A stretch of DNA of 64,000 bases from Sediminicola luteus (lineage in GTDB: Bacteria > Bacteroidota > Bacteroidia > Flavobacteriales > Flavobacteriaceae), in the NCBI RefSeq assembly GCF_002514735.1, contig NZ_KZ300476.1, positions 124,001-188,000 of the forward strand. The letters run 5' to 3'. The number at the start of each line of letters is the position of its first letter. Positions within the stretch are counted from its first letter, which is position 1. Both the position numbers and the translations under genes were made by a program. Positions 18,338 to 26,882 of the stretch are shown in pieces. The notes beneath the pieces were generated by a model. The model made no database searches, was not told where the DNA came from, and was given only the letters and a program-made list of their open reading frames with translations.

Positions 18338-19817
18338 CTTTTGGGCTCGATTTACCCAACAACACAAAAATCCCCGCCATTACCAATAAACCTGCCGTAC
18401 CTACGGCCCCAACGATTATAGGGTCTAATTGGCAAGAAAGCCATTCGTAGGGCGCCCCGAGGTCCCGAAGGAAAGTCCCCCAAACAATAAGCAGTATACT
18501 AAAACCTACTGCGGTTATGCCTTGCCACTTCTTCAACTTAACCCCACTAAGGGCCAGTAAGAACAGACCGAGGATTCCGCCACCGAAAATACCGGAAATT
18601 TGCCACCAGACATCCAAGGCACTTTTGGCATTGATCATCAATAAGGCGAAAAAGATGCCGAAAACGCCCCAAATAACCGTAGCCCCACGTAAAAAACCTA
18701 GACTGCGTTTTTCGGTAGCATCCGGTTTTATGTATTTCTTATAAAAATCGATGAACAAAACAGTAGCCGAGCTATTCAAGGCCGAATCTACCGTACTCAT
18801 AGAAGCCGCCATAATAGCCGCAATGATCAAGCCTTTGATTCCCACTGGTAATTCTTGGGCGATAAAGTGCGGAAACACCTGGTCCCCTTTGGTAACGGCA
18901 TCGGGCAAGCTATGTACATCGCCCCCATAGTAAGCGAACAGTGCCGTGCCTATATATAAAAAGATAGCGGTTAAGGGTAAATACAGTAACATGGCGAACC
19001 AAACCGATTTCTTGGCTTCCTTTGTAGTAGCTACCGAGCTATATTTTTGGGTATAGTTCTGATCGGCAATCAAATTCCGGATGTTTTCCGTTATCCCATA
19101 GATAATCATCACCCAAATGGTGCGGGAGCTAAATGAAAAGTCGGATTCACCCAAACTGAACTTGTTTTCATCAAAGGCCCGTTGTATCAAATAATCGGGT
19201 TGGGCGAATACTTCTGATGTTAACAAATAACCCACAAAAATGATACCCCCAACCATAATGATGGATTGCATCACATCGGTCCAGATTACCGCTTCCATTC
19301 CCCCCATTAAGGTGTAGATAATGGTTACTACCCCAATGATCAGGATAACGGTTTCAATATCGACCTGAATAAATGAAGTAAGTAATAAAGAGGACAAGTA
19401 CAGTATTACCGCCACACGGCCTATCATGAACAAGAGAAAGGAAAAGGCCGCATAATTGCGCCCCCAAGCCCCAACTTTTTGTTCCAAATAATTATAGACC
19501 GATATAATCTTATGTTTCCGATAGTGTGGTATTACATATTGGGCCACGAACCAGGTAACCGGAATCGCGGTCAAGGCAAAAATCAAGGGATGCCAATTGC
19601 CATCAAAGGCCTTACCCGGTACCGCTATGTACGAGATACTGGAAGTATAGGTACTCATTACCGCCAAACCAGCCGCCCAAGAAGGCACTCCCCTACCGGC
19701 CACCATAAAATGTTCCGAAGAACTACTCCGCTTAAAAAAGTAGACCCCCATAGCTACCAAAACCAATGCGTAAAGCACGATTATGGAGATATCGAGGGTT
19801 CCCAATTGATAATCCAT
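18330..19817 (-). CDS. Sodium:solute symporter (SSS family)
   Basis: A 495-aa inner-membrane symporter with about 13 helices of the SSS/SLC5 family. Marks include FMVAGRGVPSWAAGLAVMSTYTSS in helices 1-2 (cited in part: GRGVPSWAAGLAVM), the YTLMGGMEAVIWTDVMQS region and AAIMAASMSTVDSALNSS, where the serine pair resembles the second sodium site. SSS members of this branch take up sugars or sialic acids with sodium. It lies 8 bases after a DapA/NanA-family lyase and upstream of PHP and GH31 genes, consistent with import of the monosaccharide that the lyase cleaves. Confidence 0.92.
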   Translation of the reverse strand: MDYQLGTLDISIIVLYALVLVAMGVYFFKRSSSSEHFMVAGRGVPSWAAGLAVMSTYTSSISYIAVPGKAFDGNWHPLIFALTAIPVTWFVAQYVIPHYRKHKIISVYNYLEQKVGAWGRNYAAFSFLLFMIGRVAVILYLSSLLLTSFIQVDIETVILIIGVVTIIYTLMGGMEAVIWTDVMQSIIMVGGIIFVGYLLTSEVFAQPDYLIQRAFDENKFSLGESDFSFSSRTIWVMIIYGITENIRNLIADQNYTQKYSSVATTKEAKKSVWFAMLLYLPLTAIFLYIGTALFAYYGGDVHSLPDAVTKGDQVFPHFIAQELPVGIKGLIIAAIMAASMSTVDSALNSSATVLFIDFYKKYIKPDATEKRSLGFLRGATVIWGVFGIFFALLMINAKSALDVWWQISGIFGGGILGLFLLALSGVKLKKWQGITAVGFSILLIVWGTFLRDLGAPYEWLSCQLDPIIVGAVGTAGLLVMAGIFVLLGKSSPKDD

Positions 19818-19825
19818 GTTGTAAT

Positions 19826-20731
19826 TTAATGGTATTCGTTAAATAAGGCTACATAGCTTTCCATTTTCTTTTTATCGGTACCGTTAAATGCCTTTAAAGG
19901 GGAGGCCATGGTATCGTCGCAAATCCCTAAAATGGAAAGCACACATTTGGTACCCACCGTAAATCGGGAGCTATTCTCTCCAATATTATATATGGTATGG
20001 TACACTTCAAGCACTTTTTCACGCAGCAAGCTTATCTTTTCGTTATCATTCGCCCGGGCCGCATCGTACAAAGCCACATACAGTTTCGGAAAGAAATTCG
20101 CACCACCGGCCACGGCACCATGCCCACCATTATGTATGGTCTCACCCAAAAACAATTCTGTTCCCGTAATTATCGCAAAATCGGGCTCATTTTTAAAGGT
20201 GTCGATCAAATTGTATAAATACCCCATATCGCCGGAACTATCTTTAATGCCAATAGCCCCCAGCTCTTGTGCTTTTTTAACCGTGGCCAAATCGAGGTGT
20301 AATTTGGTACAACTGGGCATATTGTAAATAAGATAGGGCAAGGGCAGTTTGGGCACCAAACGCTCTAAATACCCAACCATTTCGGCTTGGGAAATAGGCA
20401 TATAATACGGAGGGGCCAACACCAAGGCATCGGCACCACTTTGGGCTGCGGCATGGGCGATTTCCAAACACCCTTTTTCAGAGGTATCGGTTATGCCCAC
20501 CAAAAGGGGTACCCGCTTAGCGATAATACGGGCCGATTCTTGTATAAGCTCTTTTCGTAGCCCATAACTTAAACTGGGGCCCTCGCCATTGGTACCCAAG
20601 GCAAATATGCCATGGACACCCCCCGTTATCATGTGTTCTATTAGATTGGACAGCCCTTGAACATCGAGTTTACCGTCGGGTAACAACGGGGTGATCATGG
20701 GCGGAATAATGCCTTGTACAGGTAATTCCAT
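19826..20731 (-). CDS. Dihydrodipicolinate synthase / N-acetylneuraminate lyase family protein
   Basis: A 301-aa TIM-barrel class-I aldolase. The Schiff-base lysine is K163 in IGIKDSSGD, the proton-relay tyrosine lies in LIYNMPSCT about thirty residues earlier, and the pyruvate-carboxylate loop is FALGTNGEGPSL. Family activities include DHDPS, N-acetylneuraminate lyase and 2-keto-3-deoxy sugar-acid aldolases. It heads an operon with an SSS symporter and sits in a sugar locus with BNR/sialidase-fold proteins, so a catabolic lyase is more likely than lysine biosynthesis; NanA activity is possible but unproven, since no epimerase or kinase of sialic acid catabolism is seen. Just upstream of its ATG is a TAAACCAAACT element. 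Confidence 0.85.
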   Translation of the reverse strand: MELPVQGIIPPMITPLLPDGKLDVQGLSNLIEHMITGGVHGIFALGTNGEGPSLSYGLRKELIQESARIIAKRVPLLVGITDTSEKGCLEIAHAAAQSGADALVLAPPYYMPISQAEMVGYLERLVPKLPLPYLIYNMPSCTKLHLDLATVKKAQELGAIGIKDSSGDMGYLYNLIDTFKNEPDFAIITGTELFLGETIHNGGHGAVAGGANFFPKLYVALYDAARANDNEKISLLREKVLEVYHTIYNIGENSSRFTVGTKCVLSILGICDDTMASPLKAFNGTDKKKMESYVALFNEYH

Positions 20732-21047
20732 TAGTTTGGTTTAGTTTAATGTTGGTTGAACTGATGCGACCTCTTTAACCCACGGAATTCGGGCTGGTTA
20801 ACTAAAGGATGCCGCTCTATACAAAAGAAGCCCTATTTCGCCCAGATTGCCACTGTAATATTGTTATTATTACATCAAATATTGACTTCGAATTATTTAA
20901 TTATCCGTATTTTAGGCAAATCATGTCAAAATACTTACGAAGTGGGGTTATTTTCTATGTATTGCTAAAATGATAGCCTACCCCCTCTAATCTGGAAGTG
21001 TTTTTGAGATGTACCAAACCGAATAATAGCCAAAACCACCAAACCAA
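20732..21047. other. Divergent regulatory region, lyase operon versus AraC gene
   Basis: A 316-base non-coding gap between two divergent genes. It is AT-rich in the centre and contains the inverted repeat TGTAATA-N7-TATTACA, and the AACCAAA-type elements next to both starts. It should hold promoters in both directions and probably the AraC-family operator; no exact TAnnTTTG box with proper spacing was found. Confidence 0.55.
20854..20874. promoter_or_regulatory. Inverted repeat TGTAATA-N7-TATTACA, possible operator
   Basis: Two 7-base arms (20854-20860 and 20868-20874) are perfectly complementary around a 7-base spacer in the divergent promoter region of the AraC gene. Symmetry and place suggest a regulator site. 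AraC proteins more often use direct repeats, so the binding protein is uncertain. Confidence 0.4.
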
Positions 21048-21896
21048 ATGGAATTCGTTTTTGAAAAAATCTTCGTTCCCAACAAACACTCGTTTATTTC
21101 GCGAAAATTACCATTAGAATCAAACGAAAAAATACATAGCCACAAGAATTTTGAACTGAATTATATCGGTTCGGGAACCGGGAGAAGGATCGTTGGGGAC
21201 AATATTTCCGGCTTTGAAAAAGGCGACTTGGTTCTCATGGGGCCTAACCTACCCCATTGCTGGGAAGTATTGGACACGGAGAAAAACACCATACCCTATT
21301 GTATAGTCACCCATTTTTCAGAAGAAATAACCAATGCGGAGTTTTTTAAACTGCCCGAACTCGAAGGTGTTGTGGAGTTACTTAAAGCGGCCAACCGGGG
21401 ATTACGTTTTAAGGTAGAAGACGATAGCCGTATCCGTTCTATTCTTGAAAAGACTACCACCCTGCACGGACTGGAGTATTATATAGAGTTGTTGAAAATC
21501 TTCAACATACTTATGAATACCGAAGAAAGAGAACAGCTCTCTAACCCTATGGACCAAACCCAAAACTTTTCAAAGAATCTGGAAAAGATCAATAAGGTAT
21601 ACGAATATGTTTTCCAGAATATACAGGAAGGCATCAAGCTGGAGGAAGCCGCCTCGGTAATCAATATGGCGCCAAGCTCGTTCTGCAGGTTCTTTAAAAA
21701 GAAGACCAAAGTTACCTTTATGGAGTACGTTAAGAGTGTACGCGTAGGTATCGCAGCCAAATTATTGGCCGAAACCGACAAACAGATTACCCAAATCTGT
21801 TTTGAATGCGGCTATAACAATTTGGCCAACTTTAACCATTACTTTAAGAAAAGTATGGGAAAGACCCCTTCGGAATACCGTAAGAGTTTCCGATAG
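21048..21896 (+). CDS. AraC-family transcriptional regulator
   Basis: A 282-aa regulator. Residues ~15-100 form a cupin-like sensor (HSHKNFELNYIGSGTG; GDLVLMGPNLPHCWEV), and residues ~185-282 the double HTH AraC domain (LEEAASVINMAPSSFCRFFKK; ITQICFECGYNNLANFNHYFK ending TPSEYRKSF). Divergent from the lyase-symporter-PHP-GH31 operon, so it probably activates that operon in response to a sugar bound by the cupin. The convergent membrane protein ends 12 bases away. Confidence 0.92.
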   Translation: MEFVFEKIFVPNKHSFISRKLPLESNEKIHSHKNFELNYIGSGTGRRIVGDNISGFEKGDLVLMGPNLPHCWEVLDTEKNTIPYCIVTHFSEEITNAEFFKLPELEGVVELLKAANRGLRFKVEDDSRIRSILEKTTTLHGLEYYIELLKIFNILMNTEEREQLSNPMDQTQNFSKNLEKINKVYEYVFQNIQEGIKLEEAASVINMAPSSFCRFFKKKTKVTFMEYVKSVRVGIAAKLLAETDKQITQICFECGYNNLANFNHYFKKSMGKTPSEYRKSFR

Positions 21897-21907
21897 TTAA
21901 CACGACC

Positions 21908-23173
21908 CTACATAGGAAACCTATCGTGGGCCCCAGGTAATGACTCGTGAAGGTTGATGGACAGCACACACAATAAGGCCAAAACAACCAATATACCCAA
22001 TCCGATAGCCCAAAACTTTTTTACCTCTACGACATTGACCCTATTTTCAAAAAAGGCCACCAAAGGCTTACGGAGCAAGAAGCCCAACAGGAGCAGGTTC
22101 AACAAATACAAATGGTGGTTCAGATGCAGTTCTCCCTGTAATAACCCGGTTTTCAAATAACTGATTACCGTATAACCCGTAAGGTACACCAATAGGAACC
22201 ATACGCCTTGTTTATAATTCCATGCCTTATTCCAAAGGCGATATATCAAAAAGACGGTCATGACCACCAAAACCAATAGGGATATATGGGCGTTAAATCT
22301 CGCCAGATCAACCGCATTGGGTAAATCTTCCAAAGCCCTAATAAACTTTGATGGGGCTAAGCTTTCGCGATAAATTATGGCCGGAATGAATAACAGCAAC
22401 ACGACCAAGGCCAAATGTTGTGTCCGCATTGGTGGCTCCACCGAGATTTCCCATTCCGAACTGAACACCCCGTAAGCCATGCCCAATCCGCCAAAGAACC
22501 CGATACTATACTCCATTACATTCCACATATTAAAGGCTATCTCATAGGTATGCCCCATGGTTTGCAAGAAATTCCCAAAAGCAAACCCAAAGCCACCCCC
22601 GAACATACTGAACAGCGCAACCCTTAAGGCATTGGTCCTGCCCTCACGTGCCATATACCAAAGCATAGCCAAACCTATTCCCAAACAAACCGCCCAGGCT
22701 TCAGAACGTGGAGGTGTCATCTTAAACCCGATCTGTTCCACCAAAAAGTAATAGGCTATTACCCCGCCGGCGGTCAATTGAGCGGTAAGACTACCCCATT
22801 GCACTTTTTTCTTTGGCGTATCGTCCAAGGTCAAACCGACCAGACCTCCCCCAATCAATCCGAATAAACCTCCGATTACGAAAAGCATACCCAAACCATA
22901 AAAGGCATTCGGAAAATTATCGGCGCGACCATAACCTACGACCTGACCGTAACTGATCATACCACCAACGCCCCAACCTATACCACTCGCCAAAGCGACC
23001 AAGGGCAATTTGGCCCACCAATCTTTTCTGCCCGAGACCAAGATCAAAGCCAAACCACCGATGGCCCCGGCCCAAGTAGCGCCCTGCTCATGTCCGAATT
23101 GACCACGTATGGCCCAAGCTGTTGCCAAAGCCATAGCCACTACTAAAAATCCGAGTCTTTGTTGTTTGTCCAT
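21908..23173 (-). CDS. Conserved multi-pass membrane protein, unknown function
   Basis: A 421-aa protein with about 12 predicted helices, rich in glycine in the first half (GGMISYGQVVGYG, GGLFGLIGGGLVGLT). The N-terminal AWAIRGQFGHEQGATWAG looks like a conserved signature. No transporter family was recognised. It is bracketed by the AraC gene and the ribulokinase-fucose isomerase pair and reads away from the latter, so a role in sugar uptake is possible but only by context. The ATG has AACCA sequence directly in front, like several neighbours. Confidence 0.75.
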   Translation of the reverse strand: MDKQQRLGFLVVAMALATAWAIRGQFGHEQGATWAGAIGGLALILVSGRKDWWAKLPLVALASGIGWGVGGMISYGQVVGYGRADNFPNAFYGLGMLFVIGGLFGLIGGGLVGLTLDDTPKKKVQWGSLTAQLTAGGVIAYYFLVEQIGFKMTPPRSEAWAVCLGIGLAMLWYMAREGRTNALRVALFSMFGGGFGFAFGNFLQTMGHTYEIAFNMWNVMEYSIGFFGGLGMAYGVFSSEWEISVEPPMRTQHLALVVLLLFIPAIIYRESLAPSKFIRALEDLPNAVDLARFNAHISLLVLVVMTVFLIYRLWNKAWNYKQGVWFLLVYLTGYTVISYLKTGLLQGELHLNHHLYLLNLLLLGFLLRKPLVAFFENRVNVVEVKKFWAIGLGILVVLALLCVLSINLHESLPGAHDRFPM

Positions 23174-23207
23174 TGGTTTGAATTTAGTTGGTTTTTACCC
23201 TTTGTTC

Positions 23208-23215
23208 CAAAAATA
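23208..23215 (-). promoter_or_regulatory. Candidate -7 box for the 12-helix membrane protein
   Basis: On the minus strand the sequence reads TATTTTTG, an exact TAnnTTTG, 34 bases before the ATG at 23173. A TTG (CAA at 23239-23241 on the plus strand) lies 23 bases farther upstream and could serve as the -33 element. Confidence 0.4.
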
Positions 23216-23294
23216 CAGAAGGGGACCACTCTATTTTTCAACAATCTTACGGCATACCTAAAAGATATTAGCCTTCAACCAAATAGAGGTCGCC

Positions 23295-23302
23295 TAACTT
23301 TG
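23295..23302 (+). promoter_or_regulatory. Candidate -7 box for the ribulokinase-fucose isomerase pair
   Basis: TAACTTTG fits TAnnTTTG exactly and lies 35 bases before the ATG at 23338. No canonical -33 TTG is visible, so activation by a regulator would be expected if this is real. Confidence 0.45.
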
Positions 23303-23337
23303 TATAACAGGGTAAAAAACCACCAAATCATCTGCAA

Positions 23338-24993
23338 ATGAACAACTATTCTTTAGGTATCGATTTTGGGTCTACCGCGGTTCGGGCCCTATTGTACAAT
23401 ATCACCGAGGGCAGCATTTTAGGCACTACAAGTAGCCCATATAACATGGGAACAGATGGGGTAATCCAAGACCCTGACCAGCCCTTATTGGCCCGTCAAT
23501 GTCCGATGGAATATCTACATGCCATGGAAAGGGCCGTTACATCCTTATCCGAAAAGCATGACCTGAAATATGTGGTGGGTATAGGTGTCGATGCCACGGG
23601 CTCTACCCCTATTCCCGTTGATGCCGAGCTACGACCTTTGGCAAACCAAGCGCGCTTTGCCAACAATCTAAATGCCCACGCCTGGATGTGGAAAGACCAT
23701 ACGGCACACAAGGCCGCGAATCAAATAACTGAACTTAGCAGAAAAGCAAGACCCGATTATTTAAAAACTGTTGGCGGTGCCTATTCGTCGGAATGGTTTT
23801 GGGCCAAAATCTTGCATTGTGCCCAAACAGATCCGGAAGTTTATGAGGCTGCGGCAACCTGGATTGAATTCAGTGACTATATTCCCGCTGTGCTTTGTGG
23901 CATCTCGCATCACGATCAATTAAAGCGTAACAGTTGTGCCGCTGGGCATAAAGCTTTGTATCATACCCATTGGGGCGGTTTCCCGGATGCGGAATTCTTG
24001 GATAAGCTGCACCCGGGTTTATCACAAATTTTACACAGTTTACCCAAAACCACGCAAGATATTTCGGAAACCAGTGGCAATCTTTGTGCCGAATGGGCCG
24101 ACAAACTCGGTTTAGCAGCCGGTATACCTGTGGCCATGGGTATGTTAGATGCACATTCGGGCGGACTGGGTGCTGGGATAAAACCAGGCACTTTGGTTAA
24201 GATCTTGGGGACATCGAGCTGTGACCTAGCCCTTGGCAACAATCAAAACATGGGCCTAACAGGTGTGGCCAGTGTGGCCGAAAACTCCATCGTACCCGGG
24301 CACTTGGGTATCGAAGCCGGTCAAAGTGCCGTAGGCGATCTATTGGCGTGGTATGTAGATACACTTTTGGAAAAAAGGTGGACACATGCCGAACTCACCG
24401 AAAGGGCCAATTTGCTTAAGCCCGGGGAAACCGGACTTATGGCCCTGGACTGGAACAATGGTAACCGATCTATACTGGCCAACCCCATGCTATCGGGATT
24501 GGTAGTCGGGCAAGACCTGAGTACCCAAAACCATGACATCTATCGCGCCTTGATCGAGGCCTCTGCCTTTGGGGCCCGAAAAATTATAGACACTATGGAA
24601 ATACAAGGCATTTCTATTGAAGAAGTGGTTTGTTGTGGCGGTATCACGCACAAGAACCCCCTATTTATGCAAATCTATGCCGATGTAATCGGCAAACCCT
24701 TAGTGGTTTCCACGGAAGCCGAGACCGTAGCCCTTGGTGCCGCCTGGGCAGGCGCCTATGTGGGGATGCATGGTGAAATCGGATTTGAAGCCCTTCAGAA
24801 ATCGGTTAGTGAGGCGGAACCCATCGTTTACCAACCCCAATCGGACAGCCGAATTATATATAACCAATTGTATTCCGTTTACAACCAATTGCACGACGTT
24901 TTCGGCGGTGTTACCGACCCCGATAAGTTAGACCATATCATGAAGACTTTGAGGACATTTAAAAATGAAGCAAAAACCAAACAAAAACCATAA
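23338..24993 (+). CDS. araB: Ribulokinase (FGGY carbohydrate kinase)
   Basis: A 551-aa ATP-dependent sugar kinase closely resembling E. coli AraB along its length. Visible marks are the N-terminal phosphate loop [32 protein letters not shown]-like MWKDHTA, the strongly AraB-like [15 protein letters not shown], catalytic-base region [12 protein letters not shown] and ATP-site [10 protein letters not shown] and [10 protein letters not shown]. AraB phosphorylates 2-ketopentoses at O5, including L- and D-ribulose. The stop is 2 bases before fucI. With an L-fucose/D-arabinose isomerase as partner and no araA or araD, D-ribulose formed from D-arabinose is one likely substrate; L-fuculose cannot be excluded. 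Confidence 0.9.
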   Translation: MNNYSLGIDFGSTAVRALLYNITEGSILGTTSSPYNMGTDGVIQDPDQPLLARQCPMEYLHAMERAVTSLSEKHDLKYVVGIGVDATGSTPIPVDAELRPLANQARFANNLNAHAWMWKDHTAHKAANQITELSRKARPDYLKTVGGAYSSEWFWAKILHCAQTDPEVYEAAATWIEFSDYIPAVLCGISHHDQLKRNSCAAGHKALYHTHWGGFPDAEFLDKLHPGLSQILHSLPKTTQDISETSGNLCAEWADKLGLAAGIPVAMGMLDAHSGGLGAGIKPGTLVKILGTSSCDLALGNNQNMGLTGVASVAENSIVPGHLGIEAGQSAVGDLLAWYVDTLLEKRWTHAELTERANLLKPGETGLMALDWNNGNRSILANPMLSGLVVGQDLSTQNHDIYRALIEASAFGARKIIDTMEIQGISIEEVVCCGGITHKNPLFMQIYADVIGKPLVVSTEAETVALGAAWAGAYVGMHGEIGFEALQKSVSEAEPIVYQPQSDSRIIYNQLYSVYNQLHDVFGGVTDPDKLDHIMKTLRTFKNEAKTKQKP

Positions 24994-24995
24994 AG

Positions 24996-26777
24996 ATGAG
25001 TTACAGATTAATCGGAAGCCTACCGAAAATAGGCATCCGTCCGGTTATTGACGGACGTGAGGAAGGGGTTCGCGAATCGTTGGAGGCCCAATGCATGGAA
25101 ATGGCCCAAAACGCGGCCCGTTTAATCGAAGGGAACTTACGGTTTCCCAGTGGTGAAAAATACCAATGTGTTATTGCCGACACTACGATTGGTGGAGTGG
25201 CCGAAGCGGCCCAATGTGCCGAGAAATTCAAAAAAGAAGGGGTAACCGCCACCCTGACCGTTACCCCGGCCTGGTGTTATGGCACCGAGGTAATGGATTC
25301 CGATCCAAACTTACCAAAGGCCATTTGGGGGTTTAACGGTACTGAAAGACCAGGAGCCGTTTATTTGGCGGCTGCCCTGGCCGGTTATGCCCAAAAAGGA
25401 ATTCCCTGTTTTAGCATCTATGGCCGTGAAGTACAAGATGCCGGAGACACCGAAATACATGACGATGTCAAAGAAAAAATATTGCGCTTTGCGAAGGCCG
25501 CCATGGCCGTTGGTCAAATGCAAGGCACCAGTTACCTATCGATAGGTTACGGATCTATGGGAATCGTGGGTAGTATGGTAGACCAAAATTTCTTTCACGA
25601 TTATTTAGGTATGCGTACTGAGTTCGTGGATCAGATGGAAGTACTGCGACGTATCGAAAAAGGCATATTTGACCAAGACGAGTACCAAAAGGCCCTAAGC
25701 TGGACTAAGGAAAACTGTACGGAAGGTACCGATTATAACCAAACCCAATCCGATGCTGAACGTAAAGCCTGGGAATGGGAGACCGTGGTTAAAATGACCT
25801 TGATCATCCGCGACCTCATGATCGGAAATCCCAAACTAAAGGAAATGGGTTATGGCGAAGAAAGCTTGGGTAGAAATGCCTTGATATCCGGTTTCCAAGG
25901 ACAACGTCAATGGACCGACCATATGCCCAATGGCGATTTCCCAGAGGCCATTCTCAATTCCTCCTTTGACTGGAACGGGATAAGGCAGGCCTATATGGTG
26001 GCCACCGAAAACGACAGTTTGAACGGGGTATCGATGCTGTTCGGTCATTTACTGACCAATACCGCCCAGATCTTTTCCGATGTGCGTACCTATTGGAGTG
26101 CCGAATCGGTGCAGCGTGTAAGCGGAAAGACCCTTACGGGTAAGGCTGCTAACGGCATCATACATTTGATAAATTCGGGCTCCACCACCTTAGATGCCAC
26201 CGCCGAACAACGCAATGCACAGGGTGATTCCTGTATGAAGCCTTATTGGGATATCAGTGAAGCCGAGGCCGAGGCATGTCTAGAGGCTACCCGTTGGCCC
26301 CAAGGTATTAAGGAGTATTTTAGGGGAGGTGGTTATTCCTCCCAATTCAAGACCCGGGGTGAAATGCCGGTAACCATGTGCCGTATCAATCTGATTAAAG
26401 GTATTGGACCCGTGTTACAATTGGCCGAAGGTTGGACAGTGGATCTCGATAACGATATTCACGAAATACTCGATGCCCGAACCAACCCTACTTGGCCCAC
26501 TACTTGGTTCGCACCCCGCATTAATGGAAAAGGGCCGTTTACCGATGTGTATTCCGTAATGGCCCATTGGGGAGCCAATCATGGTGCCATAAGTTATGGC
26601 CATATCGGGGCCGACCTTATTACCCTGGCGGCCATGCTTCGCATTCCGGTAAATATGCATAACGTGCCCCAAGACAAATTGTTCCGGCCTGCCCTTTGGA
26701 ACGCCTTTGGAAGTGAGCCCGAAGGAGCCGACTATAGGGCTTGTGAAGCCTATGGGCCCCGATATGGTATTAAATAA
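24996..26777 (+). CDS. fucI: L-fucose isomerase
   Basis: A 593-aa manganese-dependent aldose-ketose isomerase matching FucI in length and in sequence: [18 protein letters not shown] at the start, [19 protein letters not shown]-like [18 protein letters not shown], the metal-site segment [20 protein letters not shown] and FSDVRTYW, and C-terminal [19 protein letters not shown]. It interconverts L-fucose/L-fuculose and also D-arabinose/D-ribulose and L-galactose/L-tagatose. It is translated just after araB. No fuculose-1-phosphate aldolase or lactaldehyde enzyme is in the window. Confidence 0.94.
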   Translation: MSYRLIGSLPKIGIRPVIDGREEGVRESLEAQCMEMAQNAARLIEGNLRFPSGEKYQCVIADTTIGGVAEAAQCAEKFKKEGVTATLTVTPAWCYGTEVMDSDPNLPKAIWGFNGTERPGAVYLAAALAGYAQKGIPCFSIYGREVQDAGDTEIHDDVKEKILRFAKAAMAVGQMQGTSYLSIGYGSMGIVGSMVDQNFFHDYLGMRTEFVDQMEVLRRIEKGIFDQDEYQKALSWTKENCTEGTDYNQTQSDAERKAWEWETVVKMTLIIRDLMIGNPKLKEMGYGEESLGRNALISGFQGQRQWTDHMPNGDFPEAILNSSFDWNGIRQAYMVATENDSLNGVSMLFGHLLTNTAQIFSDVRTYWSAESVQRVSGKTLTGKAANGIIHLINSGSTTLDATAEQRNAQGDSCMKPYWDISEAEAEACLEATRWPQGIKEYFRGGGYSSQFKTRGEMPVTMCRINLIKGIGPVLQLAEGWTVDLDNDIHEILDARTNPTWPTTWFAPRINGKGPFTDVYSVMAHWGANHGAISYGHIGADLITLAAMLRIPVNMHNVPQDKLFRPALWNAFGSEPEGADYRACEAYGPRYGIK

Positions 26778-26824
26778 CAGGGGAAACATCCCTAATAACA
26801 CTTGCCAATAATCGTCTAACAACA

Positions 26825-26854
26825 AAAAGCGGCCCTTTTACTTGGGCCGCTTTT
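26825..26854. terminator. Bidirectional intrinsic terminator between fucI and the 721-aa gene
   Basis: An 11-bp perfect stem AAAAGCGGCCC / GGGCCGCTTTT with an 8-base loop lies between convergent genes. Both arms carry A/T runs so it can stop transcription from either side. Confidence 0.88.
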
Positions 26855-26882
26855 CATTTCTAACAGAATCATTGATCCAAAT

